This document shows, one piece after another, positions 7,700-17,190 of a stretch of DNA of 64,000 nucleotides. This DNA is from Pedobacter schmidteae. GTDB taxonomy: Bacteria > Bacteroidota > Bacteroidia > Sphingobacteriales > Sphingobacteriaceae. How positions within the stretch are numbered: position 1 is the stretch's first letter; each line of letters opens with the position of its first letter. A program made the translations under genes and the position numbers. The DNA lies in the NCBI RefSeq assembly GCF_900564155.1, contig NZ_LS999839.1, forward strand, positions 3,903,097-3,967,096, read 5' to 3'. Below the pieces are notes generated by a model. The model was not told where the DNA came from and did not search any database. It worked only from the letters and a program-made list of their open reading frames with translations.

Positions 7700-9322
7700 T
7701 TAGTATTTTGGATTTTGATCAATAGGACTCAGTTCTATTTCTGTTTTAGGTATAGGGAACCAGATTTTATAGGGCTTTACATTGCTTTTTAACAAAGGCA
7801 CAATCCGGTTCCAGCTACCTAAATAGTCTGTTAAGGAATTAATCGCAGATTCGTATTTTCCAAAGCGGATCAGATCTATCCTCCTCCATCCCTCGAAACA
7901 CAATTCTCTGGAGCGCTCATCCAACAATTCCTCAACAAAATTGGCTTTGAGATAGGCTGCCGTGAGCACATCAATATTGGTCGGGTTAGTGCGATTTCGG
8001 ACCTCTTTTAAACGATTTCTAGCTCCTGCTTCATCTCCTGTATAGTATTTGGCCTCAGCATTGAGTAGTAAGATGTCTGCAAATCGCAATAACGAAACAT
8101 CTGCATCAGACCAGGCTGTGCCATTAGAAATCGACTTACTGATGGGGTCGCGATAACGGAATTTTCCTACACAATAATTACCATTCAAAGGGTTTGTACA
8201 AGGTAACGGGATGAAATAGTTGGTTCCTTCGATGTTCTCTTTTTGTCCCTGTGGATCGACATATAGCGTTAGATTATTTTTTCTGCGATCATCGGTCTCA
8301 TGGTATTTGAAAAATAATTCGCCGGTGGGTCTAAACCAGCCATAGCCACCCCCTGCAACGGCGCTACCAATTGGGACTTGCCAAAACAACCAAAGGTTGT
8401 AATTGCCATTTGCGGAATTGGTTTGTGATTGGATGCTGAATAGTGATTCGCCGGCCAATTGAGATTTGGTCGTTTCTCTAAAAAGATAACTGTAGTTTTT
8501 TGTTAATCCATAGCCGCTCTCTGCAATAATCTTATCGGTAATGGATTTGGCGCTGTTGTACATTTCAGTTTTGTTTACCCAATCAAAACTGTTTAATGGA
8601 TAATTTAACGTTTTACCCACAGTATTTTCGCTACAACTGCCCAGATAAGTATAAACTTTTGCCAAATAACCGGCCGCCGACCACTTGTTGGCTCGTCCAT
8701 TGATACCTGCACGTTGAGGAAGATTTTGATAGGCATTGTTAAGATCGGCAATGATAAATTGGTAAACCTGCTCCAGGCTAGCGCGTTGTGCTTTTGGATC
8801 TTGCTGTGAACTTTCATATACCGGGACGCCGCCATAAAATGTAGCCAGATAAAAATAGAGCAAACCTCTCAAGAAACGGGCTTCTCCTATAATTTCCTGT
8901 CTCCTGGGCTCAGGAACATTAGCTTTATCAATGTTTTCGAGCAGATAATTGGTACGGTTAACTCCCGCAAACAGAAAGAACCAGTTGTTTCTGATGGTTT
9001 CATTTTGACTACTTACCTCAGCTGTTCCAAAAGGTGCATAATTCGGATCTGTAAATCCGTCCTGGGTAACCAGTTCATCGGTACCGGCATTTAGCATGAT
9101 CGGCATTTTTACAGTAAAGGACTCTCCAAAGCCTGTCCCTTGTATGCTGGTGGCATTTAAAATACTATAGCATCCTGTCAGTCCGATTTCGGCATCCTGA
9201 GGTGTTTTATATAGGTTTTCTACTGTATTGAATGAATATGGCTTGGTATCCAGATAGTCCTTACAGCCAGTCATAAGTAGAAGGAACGCAATGAGTTGAG
9301 TGTATATATAATATCTTTTCAT
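7700..9322 (-). CDS. SusD/RagB-type nutrient-binding outer-membrane lipoprotein (PUL 1)
   Basis: 540 residues. The signal LLLMTGC places the lipidated Cys at residue 20, followed by KDYLDTKP, a classic SusD N-terminus. The TPR-like regions carry GEARFLRGLLYFYLATFYGGVP, interrupted here as ARFLRGLLYFYL and TFYGGVP, and LLRFADILLLNAEAKY; the C-terminus ends with WFPIPKTEIELSPIDQNP, standard for the family. The protein caps the SusC channel on the cell surface and delivers oligosaccharides. It begins 10 bases after susC, so the two are co-transcribed. Confidence 0.95.
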   Translation of the reverse strand: MKRYYIYTQLIAFLLLMTGCKDYLDTKPYSFNTVENLYKTPQDAEIGLTGCYSILNATSIQGTGFGESFTVKMPIMLNAGTDELVTQDGFTDPNYAPFGTAEVSSQNETIRNNWFFLFAGVNRTNYLLENIDKANVPEPRRQEIIGEARFLRGLLYFYLATFYGGVPVYESSQQDPKAQRASLEQVYQFIIADLNNAYQNLPQRAGINGRANKWSAAGYLAKVYTYLGSCSENTVGKTLNYPLNSFDWVNKTEMYNSAKSITDKIIAESGYGLTKNYSYLFRETTKSQLAGESLFSIQSQTNSANGNYNLWLFWQVPIGSAVAGGGYGWFRPTGELFFKYHETDDRRKNNLTLYVDPQGQKENIEGTNYFIPLPCTNPLNGNYCVGKFRYRDPISKSISNGTAWSDADVSLLRFADILLLNAEAKYYTGDEAGARNRLKEVRNRTNPTNIDVLTAAYLKANFVEELLDERSRELCFEGWRRIDLIRFGKYESAINSLTDYLGSWNRIVPLLKSNVKPYKIWFPIPKTEIELSPIDQNPKY

Positions 9323-9332
9323 GAGTTAATAA

Positions 9333-12300
9333 TTAGAATCCAACATTTAATCCAATTGTGTATACTCTGGCACGAGGGTAAGAGATCCTATCAAAACCAG
9401 TCATTAATGCATTTTCGGATTGTATTTCGGGATCATAGCCGGTATATTTTGTCCAGGTATATATATTTGAACCAGTCAGATATATTCGTGCACTGCCTAC
9501 GCCTATTTTTTTCATGAGCTGATTGGAGAAACGATAACCAATGGAAAGGTTCTTTAATCTTAGATAGGAAGCATCCTCAACATAGTAACTTGATGTCAAT
9601 GTTGATGTTTTGTTGAGGTCGCTAAAGTCACCGTATCTGTTGGTCGGATTGTCTGTGGTCCAACGATTGTAGAAAAACTCTTTGTTGATATTCATCCAGG
9701 TGCTCAAAACACCACCTTCGAGACGGTATTTAGACTCGTTGAAGATTTGATTGCCATAAGCTCCTTCCAGAAAAATATTAATATCGAAATTTTTGTAACG
9801 GAAGGTATTGTTTAATCCTCCAAAAAATTTGGGTGTACTTCTGCTGATAGTAGTTCTGTCATTGTCCAGGTCAATAATACCATCGTTATTCAGGTCTCTA
9901 AATTTAGTAGCCCCTGGTCTGACATTTACACCTGTTACCTGAACTACGCCTGGTTTAGGCGTATAAAAACGTTTGTCATGTGGAATTGCCGGGTCACTAT
10001 TGTTATCCCATGTAAAATCGCTGATCTGATAAATTCCGTCGAAAATATATCCATAAGCAGTGCCAATAGGCTGTCCAACACTTACACGTCCAACATTGGT
10101 AATCCAACCACCACCCATGGTAACGGGGATGTAGCCGATATTTCCAATATCCTTTACTTCATTTTTATTACTACTGATGTTAAAAGAAGTTTCCCAGTTA
10201 AAATTCTTAGATTGGATATTTTTTGTAGTGATCTGGAATTCAATTCCCCTATTGTCTACCCGTCCAACATTCTGCCATTGTTGGTTGTAACCTGTTCTGC
10301 CCGGTACATATACAGGTAATAACATATTTTTAGTCTGCTTGCTATATACATCAAGGGTAAGCTCAATTCTATTGCTGAAGAGGCCCAGGTCTAATCCAGC
10401 ATTGTACTGAATGGTATTTTCCCATTTTAAATCAGGATTGGCACTTGATGATGGTGCCTGACCAAGTTCGCCGTTATAAAAAGCATTCTCCAGTCTGGCC
10501 AGATACCTGTAAGATTCTATACGTTCGTTTCCTGTTTCTCCATAGCTTAAACGAAGTTTGAGGTTGCTGATCTGTTTGCTGTTCTTTAAAAATGGTTCTT
10601 CCGAAATCAGCCATCCATAAGCAAAGGACGGGAAGTAACCAAAGCGCTTTCCTCTTCCAAATTTATCTGAGCCGTCTGCTCTGAAGGTGCCGGTAAACAA
10701 GTGTTTGGTAAGTAGGGTGTAGTTCACTCTCCCGAAGTAAGATAATCTTCGGTTTACGTCTTTATATGAGGCAGATCCTTTGGCAATAGTTCCTTTAGAA
10801 ATGTCGTCTATTCCCGTAGACTCATCTGCAAAATTTGATTTCTGTAAAGAGAAATATTCGTAGGTATACTGGCTGATTTCTGTTGCCAGCATCGCATTGA
10901 GGTAGTGGTTCTTGTTAAACCATTTTTCATAAGTCAGCTGGTTGGTATTAAATAGAGATGATGCTTTCTGGTCCTGAATAATTCCAAGTCCGTTATCTCC
11001 AACCCCCCAGCTTGTTTTTTTTCCATAAAACTCTTTGGTTTTTGAATTGGTTAGGATACCTCCACCGGATATGTTTAGGGTCAAACCTGGAATAAATTTG
11101 TAGTTCAGGTAGCCACTGATGTTGTTTTGCGTGGTAGTCGCCGATTTGTAAGCATCGTCGATCATGGTGAGGGGGGAAATGTATACGCCTGCTCTGTCCC
11201 AAAGCGGATCGTAAAATTCAACGGGTTTTGAAATAACAAGATTTTGAACAATACCATTGAAGAGGGCGTCACCACCTCCACTCTGACTCGCACCATTTTG
11301 CCCGGTTTGTGATAAGTTGATGTTTAAACCAATTTTAAGTTTAGGACTGAAGTCCTGATCTACCCTTAACCTGGCCGAATATCTTTTATAATCGTTGTTC
11401 CTGACAATAGCACCTTGATCAAGATACCCGATGCCACCAGCATAAGAAGTGTTATCTTTTTTAACACTAAAAGAAATATTGTGGTTTTGCGAAACACCTG
11501 TCTGCAAAGTTTCATCCTGCCAATTGTGTTTTTCCAGTTTGCTCAGGTCAACTGGTTCATCCAGCTCATTGTATAATCCGTCTTTGTTGGTGTCTTTGTA
11601 AAACAATATGGTATTCGGAGTTACAATGCGTCGGTAATCAAGGTATTCTTCAGGGCTTAGTACTTTAAGTTTCTTTGTAGCGTTTGAGAAGCTCATAAAA
11701 CCATCATAATCAATTTTAGGTGCGCCTAGTTTTCCCGTTTTTGTGGTGATGATGACTACGCCGTTGGCACCTCTTGAACCATAAATTGCGGTAGAAGAGG
11801 CGTCTTTCAATACATCTACGGATTCAATATCATTGGGATTTAAGCTAGCCAGAGGATTTGCTGTGGTCTTATTTCCTATGCTGGCAGTACCAACTTCATT
11901 GGCATTGGCATCATATGGTACCCCATCTATTACAAACAGTGGACTGGTACTCCCGTAAATGGTATTTGCCCCACGTATCGAAATGTTCATTGCTGCGCCC
12001 GGTTCGCCAGAACTTGACGAAATTTGTACACCTGCCAGTTTACCCTGTATGGCTTCTTGAAAGGAAGTAACCTTACTTTTGGAAAGTTCATCTGCCTTAA
12101 TACCGGATACGGATCCGGTCAGGTCTTTTTTATTCACGGTACCATAACCAATAATAACCAAATCATCCAGTGATTTTACCTCTTCAATTAAGGTCACATC
12201 GATTACTTTCTGATTTCCCACAATTATTTCCCTTACGTTATATCCAATAGAGGTAAATACCAATACATTGGTTGGTTCGGGCACCTCAATTGTATATTTG

Positions 12301-12788
12301 CCATCTATGTCTGTAGCAGTTCCCTTATTGCTGTCTTTAATCCGGATACTGACCCCAGGTATTGGAGTGCCCTTTGAATCTGCTACTTTTCCAGTAATCT
12401 TTGCAGCAATTGTTATGACGGGCGCTACTTTTTTACGAATGACAATAGTATTCATAGAAATGACGTAATCAAGGTCCAGGTTAACCAGACATTGATTCAG
12501 CAAGGTTTCTACAGAAACATCTTTCAAATCCATACTGAAAGGTTTTGCCGCTTTTATAATCCGGGAATCATAAACGACAGTAAATTTTGTTTGCTTTTCA
12601 ATAAGTTGAAAAACTTCTTTCAATGAAATGTTTTTTCTGTCAATGGAGATGTTTTGAGCTTTGGTACTAGCTCCAACTTGTAAAAATACGGCTGTTAGTA
12701 AAACAAACGTGAGTTTCATGGTTAAGATTAATTTGGATGGAATACAGAGATTCCTCCTGCACTTAAATGCAGTATAAATTTTATACAT
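9333..12788 (-). CDS. SusC/RagA-type TonB-dependent receptor with STN signalling domain (PUL 1)
   Basis: 1151 residues. Order: signal peptide (MKLTFVLLTAVF..., about 24-45), STN domain (50-118) that links ligand transport to FecR, carboxypeptidase-regulatory-like domain (131-203), TonB box around SLDDLVIIGYG, plug with the SusC signature SIRGANTI...PLFVIDGVP, then a 22-strand-type barrel ending in an aromatic YTIGLNVGF. The long N-terminal start before the hydrophobic core (MYKIYTAFKCRRN...) is usual for STN-type SusC proteins, supporting 12788. It imports oligosaccharides, here presumably rhamnose containing, and its expression should depend on the sigma factor at 14766. Confidence 0.95.
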   Translation of the reverse strand: MYKIYTAFKCRRNLCIPSKLILTMKLTFVLLTAVFLQVGASTKAQNISIDRKNISLKEVFQLIEKQTKFTVVYDSRIIKAAKPFSMDLKDVSVETLLNQCLVNLDLDYVISMNTIVIRKKVAPVITIAAKITGKVADSKGTPIPGVSIRIKDSNKGTATDIDGKYTIEVPEPTNVLVFTSIGYNVREIIVGNQKVIDVTLIEEVKSLDDLVIIGYGTVNKKDLTGSVSGIKADELSKSKVTSFQEAIQGKLAGVQISSSSGEPGAAMNISIRGANTIYGSTSPLFVIDGVPYDANANEVGTASIGNKTTANPLASLNPNDIESVDVLKDASSTAIYGSRGANGVVIITTKTGKLGAPKIDYDGFMSFSNATKKLKVLSPEEYLDYRRIVTPNTILFYKDTNKDGLYNELDEPVDLSKLEKHNWQDETLQTGVSQNHNISFSVKKDNTSYAGGIGYLDQGAIVRNNDYKRYSARLRVDQDFSPKLKIGLNINLSQTGQNGASQSGGGDALFNGIVQNLVISKPVEFYDPLWDRAGVYISPLTMIDDAYKSATTTQNNISGYLNYKFIPGLTLNISGGGILTNSKTKEFYGKKTSWGVGDNGLGIIQDQKASSLFNTNQLTYEKWFNKNHYLNAMLATEISQYTYEYFSLQKSNFADESTGIDDISKGTIAKGSASYKDVNRRLSYFGRVNYTLLTKHLFTGTFRADGSDKFGRGKRFGYFPSFAYGWLISEEPFLKNSKQISNLKLRLSYGETGNERIESYRYLARLENAFYNGELGQAPSSSANPDLKWENTIQYNAGLDLGLFSNRIELTLDVYSKQTKNMLLPVYVPGRTGYNQQWQNVGRVDNRGIEFQITTKNIQSKNFNWETSFNISSNKNEVKDIGNIGYIPVTMGGGWITNVGRVSVGQPIGTAYGYIFDGIYQISDFTWDNNSDPAIPHDKRFYTPKPGVVQVTGVNVRPGATKFRDLNNDGIIDLDNDRTTISRSTPKFFGGLNNTFRYKNFDINIFLEGAYGNQIFNESKYRLEGGVLSTWMNINKEFFYNRWTTDNPTNRYGDFSDLNKTSTLTSSYYVEDASYLRLKNLSIGYRFSNQLMKKIGVGSARIYLTGSNIYTWTKYTGYDPEIQSENALMTGFDRISYPRARVYTIGLNVGF

Positions 12789-12869
12789 TTGGTTAGCGGT
12801 TAATTAATACTCGGTTTTTAGAAGAATTGTTGTTTTTAACCCATCGCTTTTATTGAAAAAGCTGAAATT

Positions 12870-12892
12870 GGGGGCGTGTCAGAAGCGCTCCC
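12870..12892. other. Stem-loop between fecR and susC (PUL 1)
   Basis: GGGGGCG (12870-12876) faces CGCTCCC (12886-12892), one mismatch in the stem, nine-base loop. It lies in the 136-base gap between fecR and susC. A T-rich run follows on the plus strand only, so it is not a canonical terminator for the minus-strand genes; it may be a partial terminator or a leader structure. Confidence 0.35.
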
Positions 12893-12924
12893 GATTTTTT
12901 ACAGGAATTGTCGAAATCGTAAAA

Positions 12925-14100
12925 TTATTGCATCACGATGATCCTCCTTCCTTCCAGTTTAAAATGAACAGATCCAGTTAGTTCCAGTGGCTTTAGTACA
13001 TCCGTAATGTTTTCATAGCGTGATATTTTTCCACCAAATTCTTTGGTTTGGATATCTCCTTTATAAACAATTTCCACGTCGTACCAACGTGCAATTTTAC
13101 GCATGGCGCTTTCAATGCCTTCATCCTGGAAAATAAAATAGCCATTTCTCCAGCCCAACACTTCATCTAATTTTGCTTCAGTGACGTCAATATTGTTATG
13201 GTCCGGAAAAGTAGTGGCCTGCTGTCCGGGTTTTATCATTCTTATCACCTTGTTTTTGCTCACCTGAACCGACCCCTCAAACAAGGTGGTTCTCAGCTCG
13301 GGTTCATCATCATAGGCCATCACGTTGAAATGAGTGCCCAATACTTTAATTTCTGTCCCATTTGCAATTACTTTAAAAGGACTTCTCTTGTTTTTTGCAA
13401 TCTCAAAATAAGCTTCTCCTTTAAGTGATACATTTCGTTCACTAGTGCTAAAAGCTGTTGGAAAAGTGAGGGAGGAGTTTGCGTTTAAAAATACCTTACT
13501 ACCGTCGGCAAGTATAATTTCATATTGACCACCTTTAGGCGTGCTCAATACATTATAGGTTAAAGCCATGTTGGTACCTATGTTGTTCGTTTTAACACGG
13601 TAAACGATCTGTCCCTTTGTGTTTTTTCTAATTTGAATGTTACCATAGTTCCCCAGGTTTTGTACCGTAGAATTATTCAGGTTTATCATGGTACCATTGG
13701 CAAGCCGTAAAGTCGCCTTGTTGCTTCCTGGTATAATAGCTGAGGCAGAATTGTTCAAGCCAACGGGCTGATGAAGGCGATGACCAACTTTAAAATTGTA
13801 AAACGCAATACCGAGTAACATCACCAAAATTGCCGCGGCACTCAAATATCGCCAAAGGCGACTTCTTTTTAGTGTAACTGATTTTTCAGCTGCTATAGTT
13901 TTAGCATACATTCTCTCTTGGTCAAAGGGAGGGATCTCATCCTGATCATTTAACTCATCCCAAATGTTACGCAAACTTAAATCCAGATCCTCAACCGGGC
14001 CATGCCGGTTAATTAAGCAGAGTAGTTCCAATAATTCTTTTTTAGAACATTGATTTAATGCATATTGATTCAACAGGTATTGTAGCCGGGAAGAGTTCAT
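12925..14100 (-). CDS. FecR-type anti-sigma factor (PUL 1)
   Basis: About 391 residues. An N-terminal cytoplasmic region (1-83) that would hold the sigma factor, one membrane span (about 84-104, WRYLSAAAILVMLLGIAFY), a periplasmic FecR domain with GGQYEIILADGSKVFLNANS and GEAYFEIAKN, and a C-terminal DUF4974 domain (IARWYDVEIVY..., GGKISRYENI). The start is placed at MNSSRLQYLL; an ATG 11 codons upstream at 14133 is also in frame. It receives the signal from the STN domain of the downstream SusC and regulates the sigma factor encoded 66 bases upstream. Spacing and order (sigma, fecR, susC, susD) are the standard arrangement. Confidence 0.93.
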   Translation of the reverse strand: MNSSRLQYLLNQYALNQCSKKELLELLCLINRHGPVEDLDLSLRNIWDELNDQDEIPPFDQERMYAKTIAAEKSVTLKRSRLWRYLSAAAILVMLLGIAFYNFKVGHRLHQPVGLNNSASAIIPGSNKATLRLANGTMINLNNSTVQNLGNYGNIQIRKNTKGQIVYRVKTNNIGTNMALTYNVLSTPKGGQYEIILADGSKVFLNANSSLTFPTAFSTSERNVSLKGEAYFEIAKNKRSPFKVIANGTEIKVLGTHFNVMAYDDEPELRTTLFEGSVQVSKNKVIRMIKPGQQATTFPDHNNIDVTEAKLDEVLGWRNGYFIFQDEGIESAMRKIARWYDVEIVYKGDIQTKEFGGKISRYENITDVLKPLELTGSVHFKLEGRRIIVMQ

Positions 14101-14166
14101 TTGGTTAGCTCGCTTTAATATATGACGAAGCAAAATAAAAAACGTACTGCCCGTTTGTATTTTTTT

Positions 14167-14766
14167 TTAATCTAACAGGTTGATTAGCATAACCAGCATT
14201 AGAAAACTCTTACCAGATTCAGGATCTATTTGTTTTTTTAAATGCTTAAGTGTTTCAGAAAGGTGATTTTTAACTGTACTTTTTGAAAGTTTTAGTTCCG
14301 CGGCTATTTCGTCATGACTGTAACCTTCCTCTTTGCTCAGTTTAAAAATCTTTTGTTTCTGGTCAGAAAGCTGCGCTAATGACTGTTCGATAAGATTTTT
14401 TAAGGATAAGGCATCCAGTTTTTCTTCAATGTTATTATGAGAATCCTGGATCTGGGTGGTCAACTCTGCAATCAAATTCGTGTCTTTCGCGAGTTTCCGT
14501 AAATAATCAATGGCCTTGTTCCTCACCATTGAAAAAATATAAGCTTCAAAAGATATAATTTGATTTAGTGTAGATCTGTTTTTCCAGATTTTAAGAAAGA
14601 CATCATTCACCATTTCCTCTGTTACATCATTTGATTTACATAATTTAAATAAGTATGCGGCTAGTTTTTTGAAATAGGCATCATAAACGGTTTTGAAAGC
14701 AGCTTCGCTTCCATTAGCAATTTCGTCCAAAAGGACATTTTCGTCCGGTATTTTTTTGATATGCAA
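14167..14766 (-). CDS. ECF RNA polymerase sigma factor (PUL 1)
   Basis: 199 residues with sigma region 2 (about 20-90: YDAYFKKLAAYLFKL, VNDVFLKIWKNR, FSMVRNKAIDYLRK) and region 4 (about 130-182: LSDQKQKIFKLSKEEGYSHD, IAAELKLSKSTVKNHLSETL). Region 3 is absent, so it is an extracytoplasmic-function sigma factor. It is the first gene of the PUL 1 regulatory cassette and should activate the susCD operon when FecR releases it. A hydrophobic tail (SFLMLVMLINLLD) at the C-terminus is frequent in FecR-coupled Bacteroidota sigma factors. Confidence 0.95.
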   Translation of the reverse strand: MHIKKIPDENVLLDEIANGSEAAFKTVYDAYFKKLAAYLFKLCKSNDVTEEMVNDVFLKIWKNRSTLNQIISFEAYIFSMVRNKAIDYLRKLAKDTNLIAELTTQIQDSHNNIEEKLDALSLKNLIEQSLAQLSDQKQKIFKLSKEEGYSHDEIAAELKLSKSTVKNHLSETLKHLKKQIDPESGKSFLMLVMLINLLD

Positions 14767-14786
14767 TTGACCCCTTATTTGACTGC

Positions 14787-14814
14787 TAAAACTAGTAAAA
14801 AATGATTAAAACAA
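14787..14814 (-). promoter_or_regulatory. Putative promoter of the PUL 1 sigma factor
   Basis: On the minus strand TTG (14814-14812) is followed after 17 bases by TAGTTTTA (14794-14787), seven of eight bases of the Bacteroidota -7 box. The transcript would start near 14780, just before the ATG at 14766. Assigned by eye only. Confidence 0.35.
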
Positions 14815-15238
14815 TCCCTTATTTAAGATAAATATAAAATCAGGGGGTGTCACGGATGCAAATTATCTTGCTGATGGTATGTAGTTATCTTTTATATGAA
14901 CATGTTGTAAGAATCCTATAAAAAGATGAGCTTCAGTTCCGTATCGGTGATCATAAATTCGTTGCGTCTGCGTAGTACTAAATTGGAATGACGCTTGCTC
15001 ATCGCAGCATTCGCAAAATCTGATTAAAGATTAGCAATGCTGTGACTTTTGTTGCAGCACGGTCTAGGTATAAAAGGACTTTCATTGGAGTATCAAAGGA
15101 ATCTCATAGGCCTCTCGTTCGACAGCTGAGGCCTAGGGCACTCCTCTACAACCCTAATATGGGCCTAGCTTTGTATACACCGTTCTGCAACCGATGTTTA
15201 ATTTGTACAGCTAAAGAATATGTAATAATGCTAAATAG
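14815..15238. other. Non-coding gap with an 8-bp inverted repeat
   Basis: No convincing gene on either strand in about 420 bases. The only open frame (15042-15242, plus) has an unusual composition rich in Arg, Cys and Leu and no recognisable motif. TAGGCCTC (15107-15114) and GAGGCCTA (15128-15135) form a perfect 8-bp stem, and GGCCTAG recurs at 15162. The segment lies between PUL 1 and the two-component operon and may be an old junction. No tRNA is seen. Confidence 0.5.
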
Positions 15239-16516
15239 CTAACGAAATTTTACAGAGAATATGTGATGGTTATCCGTAAAATTGTAGCTGATGTCCCAGT
15301 GGTAGCGGACGCATATTTCCTTTACAATAGAGAGCCCCAACCCGCTGCCTGGAGTTAATTTGGAGGCAGTACTGAAACGTTTGAACAGTTTTTCAGCATT
15401 AAGCGCAATTGTACCCGGATTGATTACACTGAGGCAATTGTTTTTAAGATTAATGTGGATTTCTGCAGGATGAGTGCTGTGCCTGATGGCATTCATTAGC
15501 AAATTGGTAAGTAGGGTTTCCACCAGGATTTTATTACCCTCTATCCACACTTCATTTGTTGTTTCAAGGTGAAGGCTTACATTTTCCTGGAAATCTGAAA
15601 GCAAAAAATGTATTTCTCTTAATACAGTTCCGATCTCGATAGATTCCTTTTCGGGAAATTGCTGATTTTCTATTTTAGCCAGCAGCAATAAATTTTTGTT
15701 TATTCTGGAAACTCTTGATAAGGCATTTTGTATCTTCTCAATCAGTATGGCCTGTTCACTGGTAATTCCGTGGTTTTGGAACAGAATATCCAGTTTGGAT
15801 TGTACAACGGCTAGCGGGGTTTGTAGTTCGTGTGCGGCGTTTTCTACAAACTCTTTTTGATGTCGATATGCCGCAATATTACTTTCCACCAGTTTGCTGA
15901 TGCTGGCATTCATTTCATCAAATTCGATGATTCCATTGGGCTCAAAAGAAATTTTTTGCTGTTTGTTGAGGTCAAATGCTTTGATTTTTTCCAGAGTAAC
16001 ATAAAAAGGTTGCCACAAGCGGGCAGAGATGCGTTTGTTTAATTTAATAAAACCTACCAATAGGATGATGAAAAATCCTACGGTAATGGCCGTAATGGCT
16101 GCTATGGTTTCGTAACTTTCTTCAATATTGGTTTCAATGGTTAAACGATAAGCTACATTATTAATTTTGAAATAAGTTACCAGTCCGTTGAACCTGTCAT
16201 ATCCTTTGCTGGGAATATATTTGTTCTTGCGATAAACGTTGTAGGTGCTATCCGGCTTTATGGAAGTAGTAGGCTCTAGTGTGGTCTCGGGCTGAAGTTT
16301 ATTCCATAAATGAATACTCTGGGCAAGCTGCTTATCGTTTAATTTAAGTGAATTAAGATTTTGCTTTGTACTTTCTGCTACAATGCGGTTGTGCTCATTT
16401 ACTTCACGGATCCAGATCCAATCAATCATTAAAAAATAGACCGGTATACTGCAAGATAATACTACAAATGCATAGATGATAAATGCTTTTAAGGGTTTAT
16501 CCAATAATTTAATCAT
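15239..16516 (-). CDS. Sensor histidine kinase
   Basis: About 425 residues: membrane span near 12-34, a small periplasmic sensor region (about 35-135), a second span (about 138-160), then a dimerisation/phosphoacceptor helix with FVENAAHELQTPLA (His near 230), N-box NLLMNAIRHS, and G-box GSGLGLSIVKE of the HATPase domain. The start is set at 16516, where its ATG overlaps the TGA of the response regulator in an ATGA arrangement indicating translational coupling; an ATG three codons upstream is also in frame. It phosphorylates the regulator encoded before it. The signal is unknown; the adjacent PAP2 phosphatase suggests an envelope stimulus. Confidence 0.93.
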   Translation of the reverse strand: MIKLLDKPLKAFIIYAFVVLSCSIPVYFLMIDWIWIREVNEHNRIVAESTKQNLNSLKLNDKQLAQSIHLWNKLQPETTLEPTTSIKPDSTYNVYRKNKYIPSKGYDRFNGLVTYFKINNVAYRLTIETNIEESYETIAAITAITVGFFIILLVGFIKLNKRISARLWQPFYVTLEKIKAFDLNKQQKISFEPNGIIEFDEMNASISKLVESNIAAYRHQKEFVENAAHELQTPLAVVQSKLDILFQNHGITSEQAILIEKIQNALSRVSRINKNLLLLAKIENQQFPEKESIEIGTVLREIHFLLSDFQENVSLHLETTNEVWIEGNKILVETLLTNLLMNAIRHSTHPAEIHINLKNNCLSVINPGTIALNAEKLFKRFSTASKLTPGSGLGLSIVKEICVRYHWDISYNFTDNHHIFSVKFR

Positions 16517-17187
16517 GTTTCCCATTTATAACCGTTACCATACAATGTTTTCAGGTAGTTCCCACATCCTGCTTCCAGTAGTTTTTTCTTCAGGTTTTTG
16601 ATGTGCGCATAAATGAAGTCATGATTATCCAGCATATCTGCCAAATCGCCGGAAATGTGCTCAGCAATGGCACTTTTGGAAACTACCCGGTTTTTATTGC
16701 CTACAAAAAAGAGTAAAAGATCCAGTTCTTTTTTTGTAAGTATTACTGCTGTACCATTTACTGTTACTGACTTAGACCGGACGTCAATCTTGAGTTCATT
16801 TTGCTCAATAACGTTGGCGTTGGCAAAGTTCCTGCGCCTGATTACCGAATAAATTCTGGCAGCAAGTTCCGGAAGATGAAATGGCTTTGCCAGATAATCA
16901 TCGGCGCCAATTTGCAGACCATTTATTTTATCCTCGAGCGAGTTTTTTGCAGATATAATGATGACACCATCTTCTTTGTGCTGTGTTTTGAGCAATTCAA
17001 GAATCTTCATGCCGTTTCCACCAGGTAACATCAAATCGAGCAGGATACAATCATAATTGTATTTACTGATTTTGTCAACGGCCTGGGCATAATCGGCCGC
17101 TGTTTCACACAGATACTGCTGGTCTGACAGATAAGTTGCCATACTGGAAGCCAGCTCTGTCTCATCCTCTATAATCAGTATCTTCAT
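16513..17187 (-). CDS. OmpR-family response regulator
   Basis: 224 residues. Receiver domain (1-118) with acidic pocket IIEDE, phosphoacceptor Asp51 in ILLDLMLPGGNG, Ser/Thr in VIIISAKNS and Lys in DDYLAKPF; winged-helix DNA-binding domain (about 130-224) with LTKKELDLLLFF and the terminal LYGNGYKWE hairpin. It is the middle gene of a three-gene operon, three bases after the PAP2 gene and overlapping the kinase by four bases. Likely controls envelope or lipid genes, including its own operon; that is inference. Confidence 0.95.
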   Translation of the reverse strand: MKILIIEDETELASSMATYLSDQQYLCETAADYAQAVDKISKYNYDCILLDLMLPGGNGMKILELLKTQHKEDGVIIISAKNSLEDKINGLQIGADDYLAKPFHLPELAARIYSVIRRRNFANANVIEQNELKIDVRSKSVTVNGTAVILTKKELDLLLFFVGNKNRVVSKSAIAEHISGDLADMLDNHDFIYAHIKNLKKKLLEAGCGNYLKTLYGNGYKWET

Positions 17188-17190
17188 TTG

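Noticed and set aside
15107..15135. Possible tRNA arm (GTTCGACAGC) near GAGGCCTA
   Set aside because: No acceptor stem, anticodon loop or CCA-side pairing can be drawn around it.
15042..15242. 66-codon plus-strand frame in the gap before the two-component operon
   Set aside because: Composition rich in Arg, Cys and Leu, no start context, no motif; considered as transposase or tRNA remnant but nothing supports either.
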